DNA from: Ensifer adhaerens
GTDB lineage: Bacteria > Pseudomonadota > Alphaproteobacteria > Rhizobiales > Rhizobiaceae
Assembly: GCF_001270265.1 (NCBI RefSeq)
Contig: NZ_LGAP01000001.1
Span: forward strand, 372,001-436,000
Direction: 5' to 3'
Length of the DNA stretch: 64,000 nucleotides
Both the position numbers and the translations under genes were made by a program. The notes below the pieces were generated by a model, which saw only the letters and a list, made by a program, of their open reading frames with translations, was not told the origin of the DNA and did not search any database. Shown piece by piece: positions 27,489 through 37,552 of this stretch. Position 1 is the first letter of the stretch. Each line of letters begins with the position of its first letter.

Positions 27489-28886
27489 ATGATCTTTGGT
27501 CAAAGAGCGCTTGCGGCGCTCGTTCTTGCGGTCTCTCTGTCCTGTCCGGCAATGGCCCAGGATGTAAAGGCCGTGCCTCAATCGCGCACGGAGATGCAGC
27601 TTTCCTTCTCCCCGCTGGTCAAGCAGACGGCGAATGCGGTCGTCAACGTCTATGCCGAACGGGTGGTCGAGCGCCGGTCGATCTTCTCGGGTGATCCCTT
27701 CTTCGAGGAGTTCTTCGGGCAGCGCATGCCGAACCGCAGTGAGAAGCAGTCGTCGCTCGGATCCGGCGTGATCGTCGGCAAGAACGGCATCGTCGTCACC
27801 AACAACCACGTCATCGAGGGTGCCGACGATATCAAGGTGGCGCTTGCCGACGGCCGCGAATATCCCTGCAAGATCGTGCTCAAGGACGATCGCCTCGATC
27901 TTGCGGTGCTGAAGATTCAATCCGATGGCCCATTCGACAATATCCCGATCGGCGATTCCGATGCGGTCGAAGTCGGTGACCTTGTGCTGGCGATCGGCAA
28001 CCCCTTCGGTGTCGGCCAGACGGTGACGAGCGGTATCGTCTCGGCCCTTGCCCGCAATCAGGTATCATCAGGCGATTTCGGCTTCTTCATCCAGACCGAT
28101 GCCGCCATCAATCCCGGCAATTCCGGCGGCGGCCTGATCGACATGAACGGTGCGCTGATCGGCATCAACACTGCGATCTTCTCCAAGGGCGGCGGCTCGA
28201 ACGGCGTCGGTTTCGCCATTCCGGCTAATCTGGTGAAGGTCTTCGTCGCATCCGCCGAGGGCGGCAATGGCTCCTTCGTGCGTCCGTTCATCGGCGCGTC
28301 CTTCGAACCTGTGACATCGGAAGTCGCCGAAGCGCTCGGCCTTGATCGCGCGCGCGGTGCGCTCGTGACCGCCGTTGTCAATGGCGGGCCGGCGGCCACG
28401 GCCGGCATCAAGCCCCGGCCGGGGGTCACCGCCGGCCACCGCATCGCCGTCGAACATCCCCATGCCCCCCGCTCTCGCCCGACCACGGGCGGCATCGGCC
28501 CCGAGGCACGCGTCACGATTTCCGAAAACGGCAAACCGCACGACGTCAGCCTGAAGCTGGACCGGGCGCCGGAGACGTCACCCCGTGATGAACGGCTCAT
28601 TGAGGGTCGCAATCCGTTTGCGGGTGCAGTTGTGGCAAATCTCTCTCCACGGCTTGCCGAGGAACTGCGCATGTCGACCTCGTCGCAGGGTGTCGTCGTC
28701 ACCGAGATCAATCGTGGCTCGCCCGCCGCGCGCATAGGTCTGGCGCCGAAGGATATCATCCGCTCCGTCAATGGCGCGGCGATCGATAGTTCGAAGACGC
28801 TGGAGACCGTCATGGCCGATGATGCATCTTTCTGGCGCGTCGAAATCGAGCGTGACGGCCAGCTCATTCGTCAGTTCTTCCGATGA
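27489..28886 (+). CDS. Periplasmic DegQ/Do-family serine protease with an aberrant PDZ1
   Basis: A 465-residue HtrA-type protease/chaperone. I start at the second ATG (27489), nine bases after AGGAGA; the first ATG at 27480 directly abuts that site. A signal peptide ends near SCPAMA-QD. The catalytic triad is His107 (TNNHVIEG), Asp137 (DRLDLAV) and Ser212 (NPGNSGGGL). Two PDZ domains follow. Within PDZ1 about 28 codons (roughly 28410-28500) depart from the family pattern into a Pro/Arg/His-rich, GC-heavy stretch, then return in the same frame. This may be a sequencing problem or real damage. The last four bases overlap rarA. Confidence 0.88.
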   Translation: MIFGQRALAALVLAVSLSCPAMAQDVKAVPQSRTEMQLSFSPLVKQTANAVVNVYAERVVERRSIFSGDPFFEEFFGQRMPNRSEKQSSLGSGVIVGKNGIVVTNNHVIEGADDIKVALADGREYPCKIVLKDDRLDLAVLKIQSDGPFDNIPIGDSDAVEVGDLVLAIGNPFGVGQTVTSGIVSALARNQVSSGDFGFFIQTDAAINPGNSGGGLIDMNGALIGINTAIFSKGGGSNGVGFAIPANLVKVFVASAEGGNGSFVRPFIGASFEPVTSEVAEALGLDRARGALVTAVVNGGPAATAGIKPRPGVTAGHRIAVEHPHAPRSRPTTGGIGPEARVTISENGKPHDVSLKLDRAPETSPRDERLIEGRNPFAGAVVANLSPRLAEELRMSTSSQGVVVTEINRGSPAARIGLAPKDIIRSVNGAAIDSSKTLETVMADDASFWRVEIERDGQLIRQFFR

Positions 28887-30190
28887 GCGATCTCTTCTCC
28901 TCCTCGGAACCGCCGGAAATGACCTCGGCTAGGCCGCTTGCCGATCGTCTGCGTCCGCGTACGCTGTCCGAGGTCACCGGTCAGGAACACCTGACGGGCG
29001 AGGATGGCGTGTTGACGCGAATGATCGCATCGGGCTCGCTCGGCTCGATGATCTTCTGGGGACCGCCGGGCACGGGCAAGACGACGGTCGCCCGGTTGCT
29101 GTCGGGTGAGGCGGGTCTGGCCTTCGAGCAGATCTCCGCAATCTTTTCCGGCGTCGCCGATCTCAAGAAGGTTTTCGAATCGGCGCGGGCGCGGCGGATG
29201 TCTGGCCGTCAGACCCTGCTCTTCGTCGACGAGATCCATCGTTTCAACCGTGCCCAACAGGACAGCTTTCTGCCTGTCATGGAAGACGGTACGGTCATCC
29301 TGGTTGGGGCGACGACGGAAAATCCATCCTTCGAGCTCAACGCCGCTCTCTTGTCGCGCGCCCGCGTGCTGACGTTCAAGCCGCATGGAGAAGAGAGCCT
29401 GCAGGAATTGCTGAAGCGTGCGGAGGAGACGGAAGGCAAGCCTCTTCCGCTCGACGCGGACGCGCGGGCAAGCCTGATCCGTATGGCCGACGGTGACGGC
29501 CGGGCGGCGCTGACGCTGGCCGAGGAAGTCTGGCGCGCCGCGCGGCGCGACGAGGTCTTCGATGTCGAGGCGCTGCAGAAAGTCGTGCAGCGGCGAGCGC
29601 CCGTTTACGACAAGGGCCAGGACGGTCACTACAACCTGATCTCGGCGCTGCACAAATCGGTGCGCGGCTCCGACCCCGATGCCGCACTTTATTATCTCTG
29701 CCGGATGTTCGATGCCGGTGAGGATCCACTCTATCTCGGGCGACGGCTCGTTCGCATGGCGGTGGAGGATATCGGCCTTGCCGATCCTCAGGCGCTGGCG
29801 ATCTGCAATGCCGCCAAGGACGCATATGATTATCTCGGCTCGCCGGAAGGCGAACTGGCACTGGCCCAGGCCTGCGTCTATCTCGCGACCGCGCCGAAGT
29901 CGAATGGTGTCTACACGGCCTACAAGGCGGCGATGCGGGCAGCCAAGGAAAACGGTTCGCTTCTGCCTCCGAAACATATCCTCAACGCACCGACCAAATT
30001 GATGAAGGGTGAGGGCTACGGCGACGGCTATCGCTACGATCACGACGAGCCCGATGCGTTCTCCGGGCAAGACTATTTCCCCGAAAAGATGGGACGCAAG
30101 ACTTTCTATGATCCACCGGAACGCGGCTTCGAGCGGGAGATCCGCAAGCGGCTGGAATGGTGGGCAAAGCTGCGTCGGGAGCGAAGCTGA
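28883..30190 (+). CDS. rarA: Replication-associated AAA+ ATPase RarA (MgsA)
   Basis: A 435-residue AAA+ protein of the RarA/MgsA/WRNIP1 family that acts at stalled replication forks. Walker A is GPPGTGKT at residues 60-67 and Walker B VDEIHRFN near residue 115; sensor 1 is GATTENPSFELN. The C-terminal tetramerisation region (DAALYYLCRMFDAGEDPLYLGRRLVRMAVEDIG) is intact. It overlaps the protease gene by four bases. Confidence 0.94.
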   Translation: MSDLFSSSEPPEMTSARPLADRLRPRTLSEVTGQEHLTGEDGVLTRMIASGSLGSMIFWGPPGTGKTTVARLLSGEAGLAFEQISAIFSGVADLKKVFESARARRMSGRQTLLFVDEIHRFNRAQQDSFLPVMEDGTVILVGATTENPSFELNAALLSRARVLTFKPHGEESLQELLKRAEETEGKPLPLDADARASLIRMADGDGRAALTLAEEVWRAARRDEVFDVEALQKVVQRRAPVYDKGQDGHYNLISALHKSVRGSDPDAALYYLCRMFDAGEDPLYLGRRLVRMAVEDIGLADPQALAICNAAKDAYDYLGSPEGELALAQACVYLATAPKSNGVYTAYKAAMRAAKENGSLLPPKHILNAPTKLMKGEGYGDGYRYDHDEPDAFSGQDYFPEKMGRKTFYDPPERGFEREIRKRLEWWAKLRRERS

Positions 30191-30251
30191 CTCTCTGTCG
30201 CGAGGCATTTCCTGACGGAAAACCGCTTCGCACTTTCCCTGAAAATGCTTA

Positions 30252-30274
30252 AGCCCTGCCAGTCGCGCAGGGCT
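30252..30274 (+). terminator. Hairpin after rarA
   Basis: AGCCCTGC and GCAGGGCT pair perfectly around a seven-base loop, 61 bases after the rarA stop. Only GATTTG follows, so it is a weak intrinsic terminator candidate separating rarA from the riboswitch-controlled exporter. Confidence 0.5.
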
Positions 30275-30329
30275 GATTTGCCCCGGCATATCTTGCTGCC
30301 GTCAGTGAACCGTGAGATAGAAGCCGCGT

Positions 30330-30410
30330 TGCAGACGGCTGCACGGTTTTGAGACTCTCGATACCGAACATCCGCGGGGACGGCCTCGCTCCATACTCTA
30401 GGAGTTTGAA
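30330..30410 (+). promoter_or_regulatory. Candidate guanidine-II (mini-ykkC) riboswitch
   Basis: Two hairpins each present an ACGG loop: TGCAG-ACGG-CTGCA at 30330-30343 and GCGGGG-ACGG-CCTCGC at 30374-30389 (one G-U pair). They are 30 bases apart, and the second is 10 bases before AGGAG and 21 bases before the ATG of a Gdx-type exporter. Paired hairpins with ACGR loops next to the ribosome binding site define the guanidine-II class, in which guanidinium brings the loops together and frees the Shine-Dalgarno sequence. Confidence 0.8.
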
Positions 30411-30725
30411 ATGGCCTGGTTAATCCTCCTGCTTGCCGGCATCCTTGAAATCGGCTGGGCAATCGGTCTCAAATATACCGAAGGCTTCACGCGGGTAACG
30501 CCGACGATCCTGACCGTCGGTTCGATGATCTTCAGCATCGCGCTGCTGGGTCTGGCGGTCAGAACCCTGCCGCTTGGCACGGCCTATGCCGTCTGGACCG
30601 GCATCGGCACCGTCGGCACCGTCATTCTCGGCATCTTTCTCTTTGCCGAACCGGCAACGTTTGTCCGCCTCGGCTGCATCACCCTGATCGTTGCCGGTAT
30701 CGCCGGGCTAAAGCTCTCCGCTTAA
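30411..30725 (+). CDS. sugE: Guanidinium exporter of the SMR family (Gdx/SugE)
   Basis: A 104-residue four-helix small multidrug resistance protein. The essential glutamate lies at residue 13 in [19 protein letters not shown], and [18 protein letters not shown] matches the SugE/Gdx subtype rather than EmrE. Gdx proteins exchange guanidinium for protons across the inner membrane. The upstream two-hairpin ACGG element independently supports guanidinium as substrate. Confidence 0.93.
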   Translation: MAWLILLLAGILEIGWAIGLKYTEGFTRVTPTILTVGSMIFSIALLGLAVRTLPLGTAYAVWTGIGTVGTVILGIFLFAEPATFVRLGCITLIVAGIAGLKLSA

Positions 30726-30777
30726 CGCGTCGTCAGAGATCTCTCGTAATTCTTTCGCAATGTGTCCCGGCGCGCCG

Positions 30778-31563
30778 CTACCGCAGCGCGTCGAGAACGG
30801 CTGCTGCCGCCTGCATTTCCTGCCAACGGGCTTCGCGGCGCTTGAACGCCTCCTCGTCCGTGCCCCAATGCTCGATCTGCCAATCTTCGTCGACATGGGC
30901 CGCGGTCCAGGCCTGTTCGGCCGTCAGCCGGCCGGATGCGAACGCAACCGCAAGCAGGGCCGAGCCGGTCAAGGTGGTGATCGTATGCACGCAGGTCAGG
31001 CCAAGCGGCGTCGCAAAAGCGCGTAGACCCTCTGCATAGGCAGTGATCGCCTCACCAGGCTGTTCCTGGTGGATGACGCCTTCGGCAAGAATGAAACGGG
31101 CGCCCAGCGACTGCGCGGCCCATTCGAGCACCGGATTCCAGACGGCGTTCTGCCGTCCGACGAGCCCTTCCGGGCTGTCGGCGCGGTAGCAGAGCAGATC
31201 GGTTCCGGCAAAGCGCAGCACGTCCTCGAAAACCGAGCGTTGGTCCTTGGCAACACCGTCGAGCGCCGTATTGACGATCCGGGTGACCGGCATCTTGGCG
31301 GGATCGATGACTTCGACCTGCGCATCCCATTCGGCTGCCAGCATCTCGGCAAGCCTGAGGGTGGGGACTGCAAGCGGATGTTTCGCCGGCGTGCGGACCG
31401 GCCGGCCGTCAAGCAGGACGCTGTGGCCGCCGTCTTCCGAGGCGCCGATGCTGACGTCCTTGTAGAAGCGCTTGGGCAGCGGCTTCAGCATCTGGATCTG
31501 CGCGCGCCGGACCGGGTCCTCGTGGCTCAACGCACCGCTGAGTTCGTCGCGAATATCAGGCAT
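30778..31563 (-). CDS. ATP12-family F1-ATPase assembly chaperone
   Basis: A 261-residue protein of the ATP12 family, characteristic of alphaproteobacteria and mitochondria, which binds the F1 alpha subunit during ATP synthase assembly. PLPKRFYKDVSI at the N-terminus, the central AGTDLLCYRADSPEGLVGRQ and the C-terminal AWTAAHVDEDWQIEHWGTDEEAFKRR are typical. The start MPDIRDELSG at 31563 overlaps the end of the HAD gene by eight bases; the open frame extends 51 codons upstream without similarity. Confidence 0.88.
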   Translation of the reverse strand: MPDIRDELSGALSHEDPVRRAQIQMLKPLPKRFYKDVSIGASEDGGHSVLLDGRPVRTPAKHPLAVPTLRLAEMLAAEWDAQVEVIDPAKMPVTRIVNTALDGVAKDQRSVFEDVLRFAGTDLLCYRADSPEGLVGRQNAVWNPVLEWAAQSLGARFILAEGVIHQEQPGEAITAYAEGLRAFATPLGLTCVHTITTLTGSALLAVAFASGRLTAEQAWTAAHVDEDWQIEHWGTDEEAFKRREARWQEMQAAAAVLDALR

Positions 31564-32221
31564 GATAGTGTTCCATCCACTCAATGATGTCGGCCGGCGT
31601 CCGTGCAATGTAATCGGCACCCGCCTCGACGAGATCGGATACACCGGCATAACCCCACGCGACACCGATGGCGGCAGCGCCGGCGGCCTTCGCCATCTGC
31701 ATATCATAAATCGCATCGCCGATGACGACGGTGTCGCTCGGATCGATCCCGGCCTGCGAGCAGCATTCCGTTACCATTGCCGGATGCGGCTTTGAAGGGC
31801 AGTCGTCGGCGGTGCGCGACACGAAGAACATCCGGTCAAAGCCGTGGGTCTCGGCAATATGCGTCAGGCCGCGTCGCGATTTGCCCGTCACTGCGCCGAT
31901 CAGCAGTTCGTCGCGGCCGGAAAGTGTCTGCATCATCTCTGCGATGCCCGGAAACAGCAGCTCCTGAAAGCCAGCTTCCGCACGAACGCCGGCAAAGATC
32001 GCCTTGTAGTGCGCTGTCATTGCCAGCGCCTGCTCGTCGACATGCTCGCGTTCGAGCAGGCGGGCAATGGCGATGTCGAGCGTCAGGCCGATAATGCCCT
32101 TGGTCGCGGAAATTTCGGGTCGATCGAGGTCGAAGGCTTCGAAGGTCCGTGCCATCACTTCATGGATGAGACCGCCGCTGTCGACCAGCGTGCCGTCGCA
32201 ATCGAAAAGCGCCAGTTTCAT
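31556..32221 (-). CDS. HAD-superfamily hydrolase, phosphoglycolate-phosphatase-like
   Basis: A 221-residue HAD phosphatase. Motif I is FDCDGTLVDSG at residues 6-16 with both catalytic aspartates, motif II is in GAVTGKSRRGL, and motif III/IV is KPHPAMV...VVIGDAIYDMQMAKAAG. A helical cap lies between. The exact substrate cannot be read from sequence. It overlaps the pseudouridine synthase gene by one base and the ATP12 gene by eight, so the three are one operon. Confidence 0.88.
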   Translation of the reverse strand: MKLALFDCDGTLVDSGGLIHEVMARTFEAFDLDRPEISATKGIIGLTLDIAIARLLEREHVDEQALAMTAHYKAIFAGVRAEAGFQELLFPGIAEMMQTLSGRDELLIGAVTGKSRRGLTHIAETHGFDRMFFVSRTADDCPSKPHPAMVTECCSQAGIDPSDTVVIGDAIYDMQMAKAAGAAAIGVAWGYAGVSDLVEAGADYIARTPADIIEWMEHYHA

Positions 32222-33213
32222 CAGTCGTCCTCGCCAGGCTCGTTTTCTTCGAAGCCAAGCAGGTTCCAGCTCTGGACCATGTGCGGCGGCAGCGGTGCGG
32301 TTACCCGCAGGCGACCACCGTCCGGATGCGGGATATCGATATGGCGCGCGTGCAGGTGCAGTCGGTTCTGCATGCCGCCGGGCAAGCTCCAGTTGACATC
32401 CGCGTCGAAGTATTTGGGGTCGCCGAGGATCGGATGGCCGATGTGCAAGGCATGTACGCGCAGCTGATGGGTACGGCCGGTATAGGGCTCCATCTCCAGC
32501 CAGGCGAGATTCTGTGCCGCCTGCTCGCGCACACGATAATAGGAAATGGCGTGGTCCGCGCCGTCCTCGCCATGTTTGGCGATGCGCATGCGGTCGCCGT
32601 CCGGCGTTTGTTCCTTGACCAGCCAGGTCGAAATGCGGTCTTCGCGCTTGCGCGGGACACCCTTGACCAGCGCCCAATAGGTCTTCTTGGTGTCGCGTTC
32701 GCGGAAGGCGGCAGTCAGCTTCTGCGCGGCGCCACGCGTGCGGGCAATGACAAGCACACCGGAAGTGTCACGGTCGAGGCGGTGCACCAGACGGGGCTTT
32801 TCGCCACGCTGGTTGGTCCATGCCTCGAGCATCTTGTCGATGTGCCGGTTGACGCCGGAGCCGCCCTGGACGGCGAGGCCGGCCGGCTTGTTCAGCACGA
32901 TGACCTTCGCATCCTCATGCAGCACCATGCGCGACAGCAACTCGCCATCGGGCGAATGGCGAAGGTCGCGACCGGCGATCGGGCCTGTCTTTATCTCTTT
33001 CGCATCGACGCCAAGGGGAGGGATGCGGACCGTCTGGCCGGGCTGCAGGCGCGTGTCGGATTTGACGCGGCCGCCATCGACACGGATCTGGCCCGAGCGC
33101 AAAAGTTTCTGCAGCGGACCGAAACCCAGTCCGGGGAAATGCACCTTGAACCAGCGGTCGAGGCGCATGCCTGCCTCGTCGCCGTCCACCTGCTTGTGTT
33201 CTATGCCTGCCAT
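32221..33213 (-). CDS. RluC/RluD-type ribosomal pseudouridine synthase
   Basis: A 330-residue enzyme with an N-terminal S4 RNA-binding domain (MRLDRWFKVHFPGLGFGPLQ, then a RSGQIRVDGGRVK loop) and the RluA catalytic domain. The catalytic aspartate is in VHRLDRDTSGVLVIAR; GRTHQLRVHALHIGHPILGD is the conserved later motif. It most resembles RluC, which modifies 23S rRNA, but RluD cannot be excluded. It lies in an operon with the HAD and ATP12 genes. Confidence 0.9.
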   Translation of the reverse strand: MAGIEHKQVDGDEAGMRLDRWFKVHFPGLGFGPLQKLLRSGQIRVDGGRVKSDTRLQPGQTVRIPPLGVDAKEIKTGPIAGRDLRHSPDGELLSRMVLHEDAKVIVLNKPAGLAVQGGSGVNRHIDKMLEAWTNQRGEKPRLVHRLDRDTSGVLVIARTRGAAQKLTAAFRERDTKKTYWALVKGVPRKREDRISTWLVKEQTPDGDRMRIAKHGEDGADHAISYYRVREQAAQNLAWLEMEPYTGRTHQLRVHALHIGHPILGDPKYFDADVNWSLPGGMQNRLHLHARHIDIPHPDGGRLRVTAPLPPHMVQSWNLLGFEENEPGEDD

Positions 33214-33250
33214 CTCAGCGAACCTGCTTCCTGTTCTTTAGAGGCAGCCT

Positions 33251-33628
33251 TTAGACCATTGCGCGCATCAGGGCCAGCCCGGCAAATACCGCGAGGATCG
33301 AAAGCACGACGCTGGCGGCGACGTAGCCGAGCGCGAGCGCGACATCGCCGCGCTCGAACAGCATGATCGCGTCCAGCGAAAAGGCCGAGAAGGTGGTGTA
33401 GCCGCCGAGCACGCCGGTGATCAGGAACAGCCGCATCTCCGCCGATGCGCCGAATTTGCGCATGATCAGCTCGGCGAGCAATCCGATCAGGAACGAGCCG
33501 GTGACGTTGACGCCGAGCGTTCCCCAGGGAAAGCCCGGTCCCCATCGCTGCAGCGTCCAGAGGCCCAGGAGATAGCGGGCCATCGATCCGATAGCGCCGC
33601 CGGCACCGACGAGGAGAAGATGCGACAT
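33251..33628 (-). CDS. crcB: Fluoride exporter CrcB/Fluc
   Basis: A 125-residue four-helix membrane protein of the Fluc fluoride channel family. GAGGAIGSMARYLLG at the N-terminus and WGTLGVNVTGSFLIGLLAE are the signature segments; GGYTTFSAFSLD contains the phenylalanine and polar-track residues of the pore. The start MSHLLLVG at 33628 lies 26 bases after fghA. There is no room for a separate fluoride riboswitch, so expression probably comes from upstream. Confidence 0.93.
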   Translation of the reverse strand: MSHLLLVGAGGAIGSMARYLLGLWTLQRWGPGFPWGTLGVNVTGSFLIGLLAELIMRKFGASAEMRLFLITGVLGGYTTFSAFSLDAIMLFERGDVALALGYVAASVVLSILAVFAGLALMRAMV

Positions 33629-33654
33629 CGGAGACTCCGGCCGTTTCCCGTGGA

Positions 33655-34488
33655 TTAGGCCAGCCGCTCGGCGTGCCACTTCAGATGATCGTCCATGAAG
33701 GTCGAGATGAAATAATAGGAGTGATCGTAGCGCTCGTGCATGCGCAGCGTCAGACCGATGCCGGTCCCCTTGATCGCTTCCTCGAAAAGCCATGGCCGCA
33801 GGCCGTTGTCGAGGAAGCTGTCCGCCTTGCCCTGGTCGATGAGGAATTCTGGGAACCGGGCGCCGTCCTTGACGAGCGCGCAGGCATCGTATTGCCGCCA
33901 CGTAGCCCGGTCCTCGCCGAGGTATTTCTCGAAGGCGCCGATGGACCAGTCGGCCGTCGACGGCTCGACGATCGGTGCGAAGGCCGAGCAGCTGCGGAGG
34001 CGGTCCGGGTGCTTGAGCGCGATGGTCATTGCGCCGTGGCCGCCCATCGAATGTCCGAAAATGCCCTGTCGGCTCATGTCGATCCGGAAGTGCTGGCTGA
34101 CGAAGGCCGGCAGCTCCTCGGTGATGTAGCTGTACATCTGATAGTGCTCGGACCACGGCGTTTGCGTGGCGTCGAGGTAGAAACCGGCACCCTTGCCCAT
34201 CTGCCAGTTGGTGAGCTCGTCCGGAACATCCGTGCCTCGCGGGCTTGTGTCTGGGCAGACGACGATCAGCCCCAGTTCCGCGGCCATGCGGCGGTATTCG
34301 CCCTTCTCCATCACGTTGGCATGGGTGCAGGTGAGGCCCGAGAGATACCAGAGCACCGGCCGTGGCTCCTTGATCGCCTGGGGCGGGACGAAGACCGCGA
34401 AAGTCATCTCGCCCTTGCAGGCCACGGACTCGTGCGAGAAGACGCCCTGCATGCCGCCGAATGCGGTGTTCTGCGAGAGGACTTTCAT
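33655..34488 (-). CDS. fghA: S-formylglutathione hydrolase
   Basis: A 277-residue esterase-D-family alpha/beta hydrolase. It hydrolyses S-formylglutathione to formate and glutathione, the second step of glutathione-dependent formaldehyde oxidation. The nucleophile is in GHSMGGHGAM; the oxyanion region is LSGLTCTHANVMEKG. The start MKVLSQNTAFGGMQGVF at 34488 has AAGGAG upstream. Its partner adhC lies on the same strand 1.2 kb upstream. Confidence 0.94.
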   Translation of the reverse strand: MKVLSQNTAFGGMQGVFSHESVACKGEMTFAVFVPPQAIKEPRPVLWYLSGLTCTHANVMEKGEYRRMAAELGLIVVCPDTSPRGTDVPDELTNWQMGKGAGFYLDATQTPWSEHYQMYSYITEELPAFVSQHFRIDMSRQGIFGHSMGGHGAMTIALKHPDRLRSCSAFAPIVEPSTADWSIGAFEKYLGEDRATWRQYDACALVKDGARFPEFLIDQGKADSFLDNGLRPWLFEEAIKGTGIGLTLRMHERYDHSYYFISTFMDDHLKWHAERLA

Positions 34489-34513
34489 CAAATGCTCCTT
34501 GGGTATCGTTGGA

Positions 34514-35161
34514 TCAGCCGGCGAGTTGCACGGCCGCGTTGACCGCAGCGGCGACAAGCACGGTGTTGAAGAAGAAGGAAACGATGGCGTGCATCAGGTT
34601 GATGCGCCGCATCGCCGTGGAGGTGAGGGCGACGTCCGATGTCTGGGCGGTCATGCCGATTACGAAGGAAAAATAGAGGAAGTCGTAACCACCGGGCTCG
34701 GGTGTTTCTGGAAAATCGAGGCCGCGCTGCGGCGCAGGGGATTGCCCATCACCACCCGACACCCAATAGACATGGGCATAGTGCATTGCCGCCATCACAT
34801 GGATGGTTGCCCAGCCGAGAACGACGGAGGCAAAGGCCAGTGCCAGCTCGAGTGTCGGCCTCGTACCCTGTCCGTTGAGCGCGAAGAACAGGGAGGCGAG
34901 CGAGGTCGCAGCCGCTCCGAAGGTGACCAGGAAAATCACCGCCTCGGGCTCGTCCGTGTTTCGCGCGTGTGTCTTCAGGTGCTTTCCGGTCATCATCCGC
35001 AGCCGTCGGCCGCTCATGATGAGGTAGACGCAGAAAAAGGTGATTGCCGCGACTTCGAGAAGGTAACTCGAAGCGAGGAACCACATGATCGGCAGGCTGG
35101 TGAAGGCGCACAGCGATGCGGTGTAGAACGGCCAGTGCCTGAGCCTTGTCGTCGCTGTCAT
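34514..35161 (-). CDS. DUF1345 family membrane protein
   Basis: A 215-residue inner-membrane protein with about five hydrophobic helices. The conserved HVMAAMHYAHVYW segment, the GLDFPETPEPGGYDFLYFSFVIGMTAQTSDVALT block and the C-terminal FFFNTVLVAAAVN are typical of DUF1345. Its function is unknown. The start MTATTRLRHWP at 35161 is preferred to an upstream in-frame ATG overlapping the neighbour. Confidence 0.85.
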   Translation of the reverse strand: MTATTRLRHWPFYTASLCAFTSLPIMWFLASSYLLEVAAITFFCVYLIMSGRRLRMMTGKHLKTHARNTDEPEAVIFLVTFGAAATSLASLFFALNGQGTRPTLELALAFASVVLGWATIHVMAAMHYAHVYWVSGGDGQSPAPQRGLDFPETPEPGGYDFLYFSFVIGMTAQTSDVALTSTAMRRINLMHAIVSFFFNTVLVAAAVNAAVQLAG

Positions 35162-35202
35162 CGAAATGCCCTTGCTATCCCTTGCGGCTCGGCGCTGCGC
35201 TC

Positions 35203-35643
35203 TCACTTTTTCGTCTGGCGCGCGAGTCGGTCAAGTGTCTCGAGGAAGGTCGAGCGGTCGCGTTGGGTGAAGGCGGCATTGTACCCCTTGCTTTCGCCGG
35301 TCTCGCGCAGGTGTTGGCCAAGGTCGCGCATCGCCGAGGCCATGCCGATATTGCTCTTGTCGAAGACGCGACCGGACGGGCCGGTGACAAATGCGCCGGC
35401 AGCCACGCAACGAACCGCAAGCGGCACGTCGGCGGTGACGACGATATCGCCGTCATGCGCGCGTTCGGCGATCCAGTCGTCGGCGGCGTCGAAGCTTGCC
35501 GACACGATGACGTTGTGCACCATCGGGTCGCGTGATGGGCGCAAGCCCGAATTGGCGACAAACGTCACCTCGAAGCCGTGGCGCTCGGCCACCTTCAGCA
35601 CTTCTGCCTTTACCGGGCAGGCATCGGCATCGACATAGATCAT
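35203..35643 (-). CDS. UPF0178 (YaiI/YqxD) protein, PIN-like nuclease fold
   Basis: A 146-residue protein of the DUF188/UPF0178 family. MIYVDADACPVKAEVLKVAERH and the DDWIAERAHDGDIVVTADVPLA block contain conserved acidic residues of a PIN-like fold. A nuclease role is inferred from fold only. It sits between adhC and the DUF1345 gene on the same strand. Confidence 0.9.
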   Translation of the reverse strand: MIYVDADACPVKAEVLKVAERHGFEVTFVANSGLRPSRDPMVHNVIVSASFDAADDWIAERAHDGDIVVTADVPLAVRCVAAGAFVTGPSGRVFDKSNIGMASAMRDLGQHLRETGESKGYNAAFTQRDRSTFLETLDRLARQTKK

Positions 35644-35723
35644 CTTGAATCAATTTCTCAAAAGGACTGAAAAAGCGCCGGAATACAATCGATTCCGGCG
35701 CCTTCCTGAATCGGATTGCGAGC

Positions 35724-36851
<1,128 letters not shown>

Positions 36852-36932
36852 CTGTTTTCTCCCTTCAACTAAGAATGATCTCGGGCGGCATCGGCGCATC
36901 GGCCAATGTCGCCCGTTGGAATCGGCAATGAA

Positions 36933-37331
36933 CTAACGAATAGTCTGTTGGACGCGATTGAGTTCCATCTCAAGAGCCGCAATCGCCTTGCCGGTCTGTT
37001 CGTGCAATTTCTTGACGAGTGCGAGTTGTTCGCGAAGGCTTTCGCCGGAAGCGGTCTTCGTCTCGTCGTCCGGTGCGCGGCCCATGCCGGCGATCAGCCA
37101 GGCGGGTGTGACGCCGAGCACACCGGCAAGCATGAACAGGCGGTTGGTGCGCGGCTCTGCCCGATCGCGCTCCCAGGCGGCGACCGTTTCTATCCGTACG
37201 CCGAGCTGATCGGCGAGATCCTTGGTCGAAAGATTGGCTGCGTCGCGCGCGCGCCAGATGCGTCCGCCCAGCGTATCTCCATCGCCGGTATCGCGCAGGC
37301 GAGCAATCATCGTTTCGGTGGACAAGCGCAT
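36933..37331 (-). CDS. XRE-family transcriptional regulator
   Basis: A 132-residue protein with an HTH_3 domain at about residues 20-80 (GGRIWRARDAANLSTKDLADQLGVRIETVAAWERDRAEPRTNRL). A C-terminal coiled coil (ESLREQLALVKKLHEQTGKAIAALEMELNRVQQ) suggests dimerisation. The start MRLSTETM at 37331 has AAAGGAGA upstream. It lies directly upstream of adhC on the same strand and could regulate it, but no operator was identified. Confidence 0.88.
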   Translation of the reverse strand: MRLSTETMIARLRDTGDGDTLGGRIWRARDAANLSTKDLADQLGVRIETVAAWERDRAEPRTNRLFMLAGVLGVTPAWLIAGMGRAPDDETKTASGESLREQLALVKKLHEQTGKAIAALEMELNRVQQTIR

Positions 37332-37552
37332 GGATATCTCCTTTGCCACGGTTACGTTCAAAGGTCCCGGTTTCTGATCAGAGAAGTGAGAAAGCTTCTC
37401 CTCCGGGGCGGAAGATGAAGTGAGCTTATAGGCATTCGGCCCGTCGGGGACCACCCCGGAGCGGCAAAAACGCGGTCAAAAGCGGCTCGGACGGTGAAAC
37501 ACGCTCTGCCGTGCCGTACCCGCACGCGTTGAAAAGCGCTGCGAACGTTCCA

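Noticed and set aside
33629-33654. Fluoride riboswitch before crcB
   Set aside because: The gap to fghA is only 26 bases, too short for the known motif.
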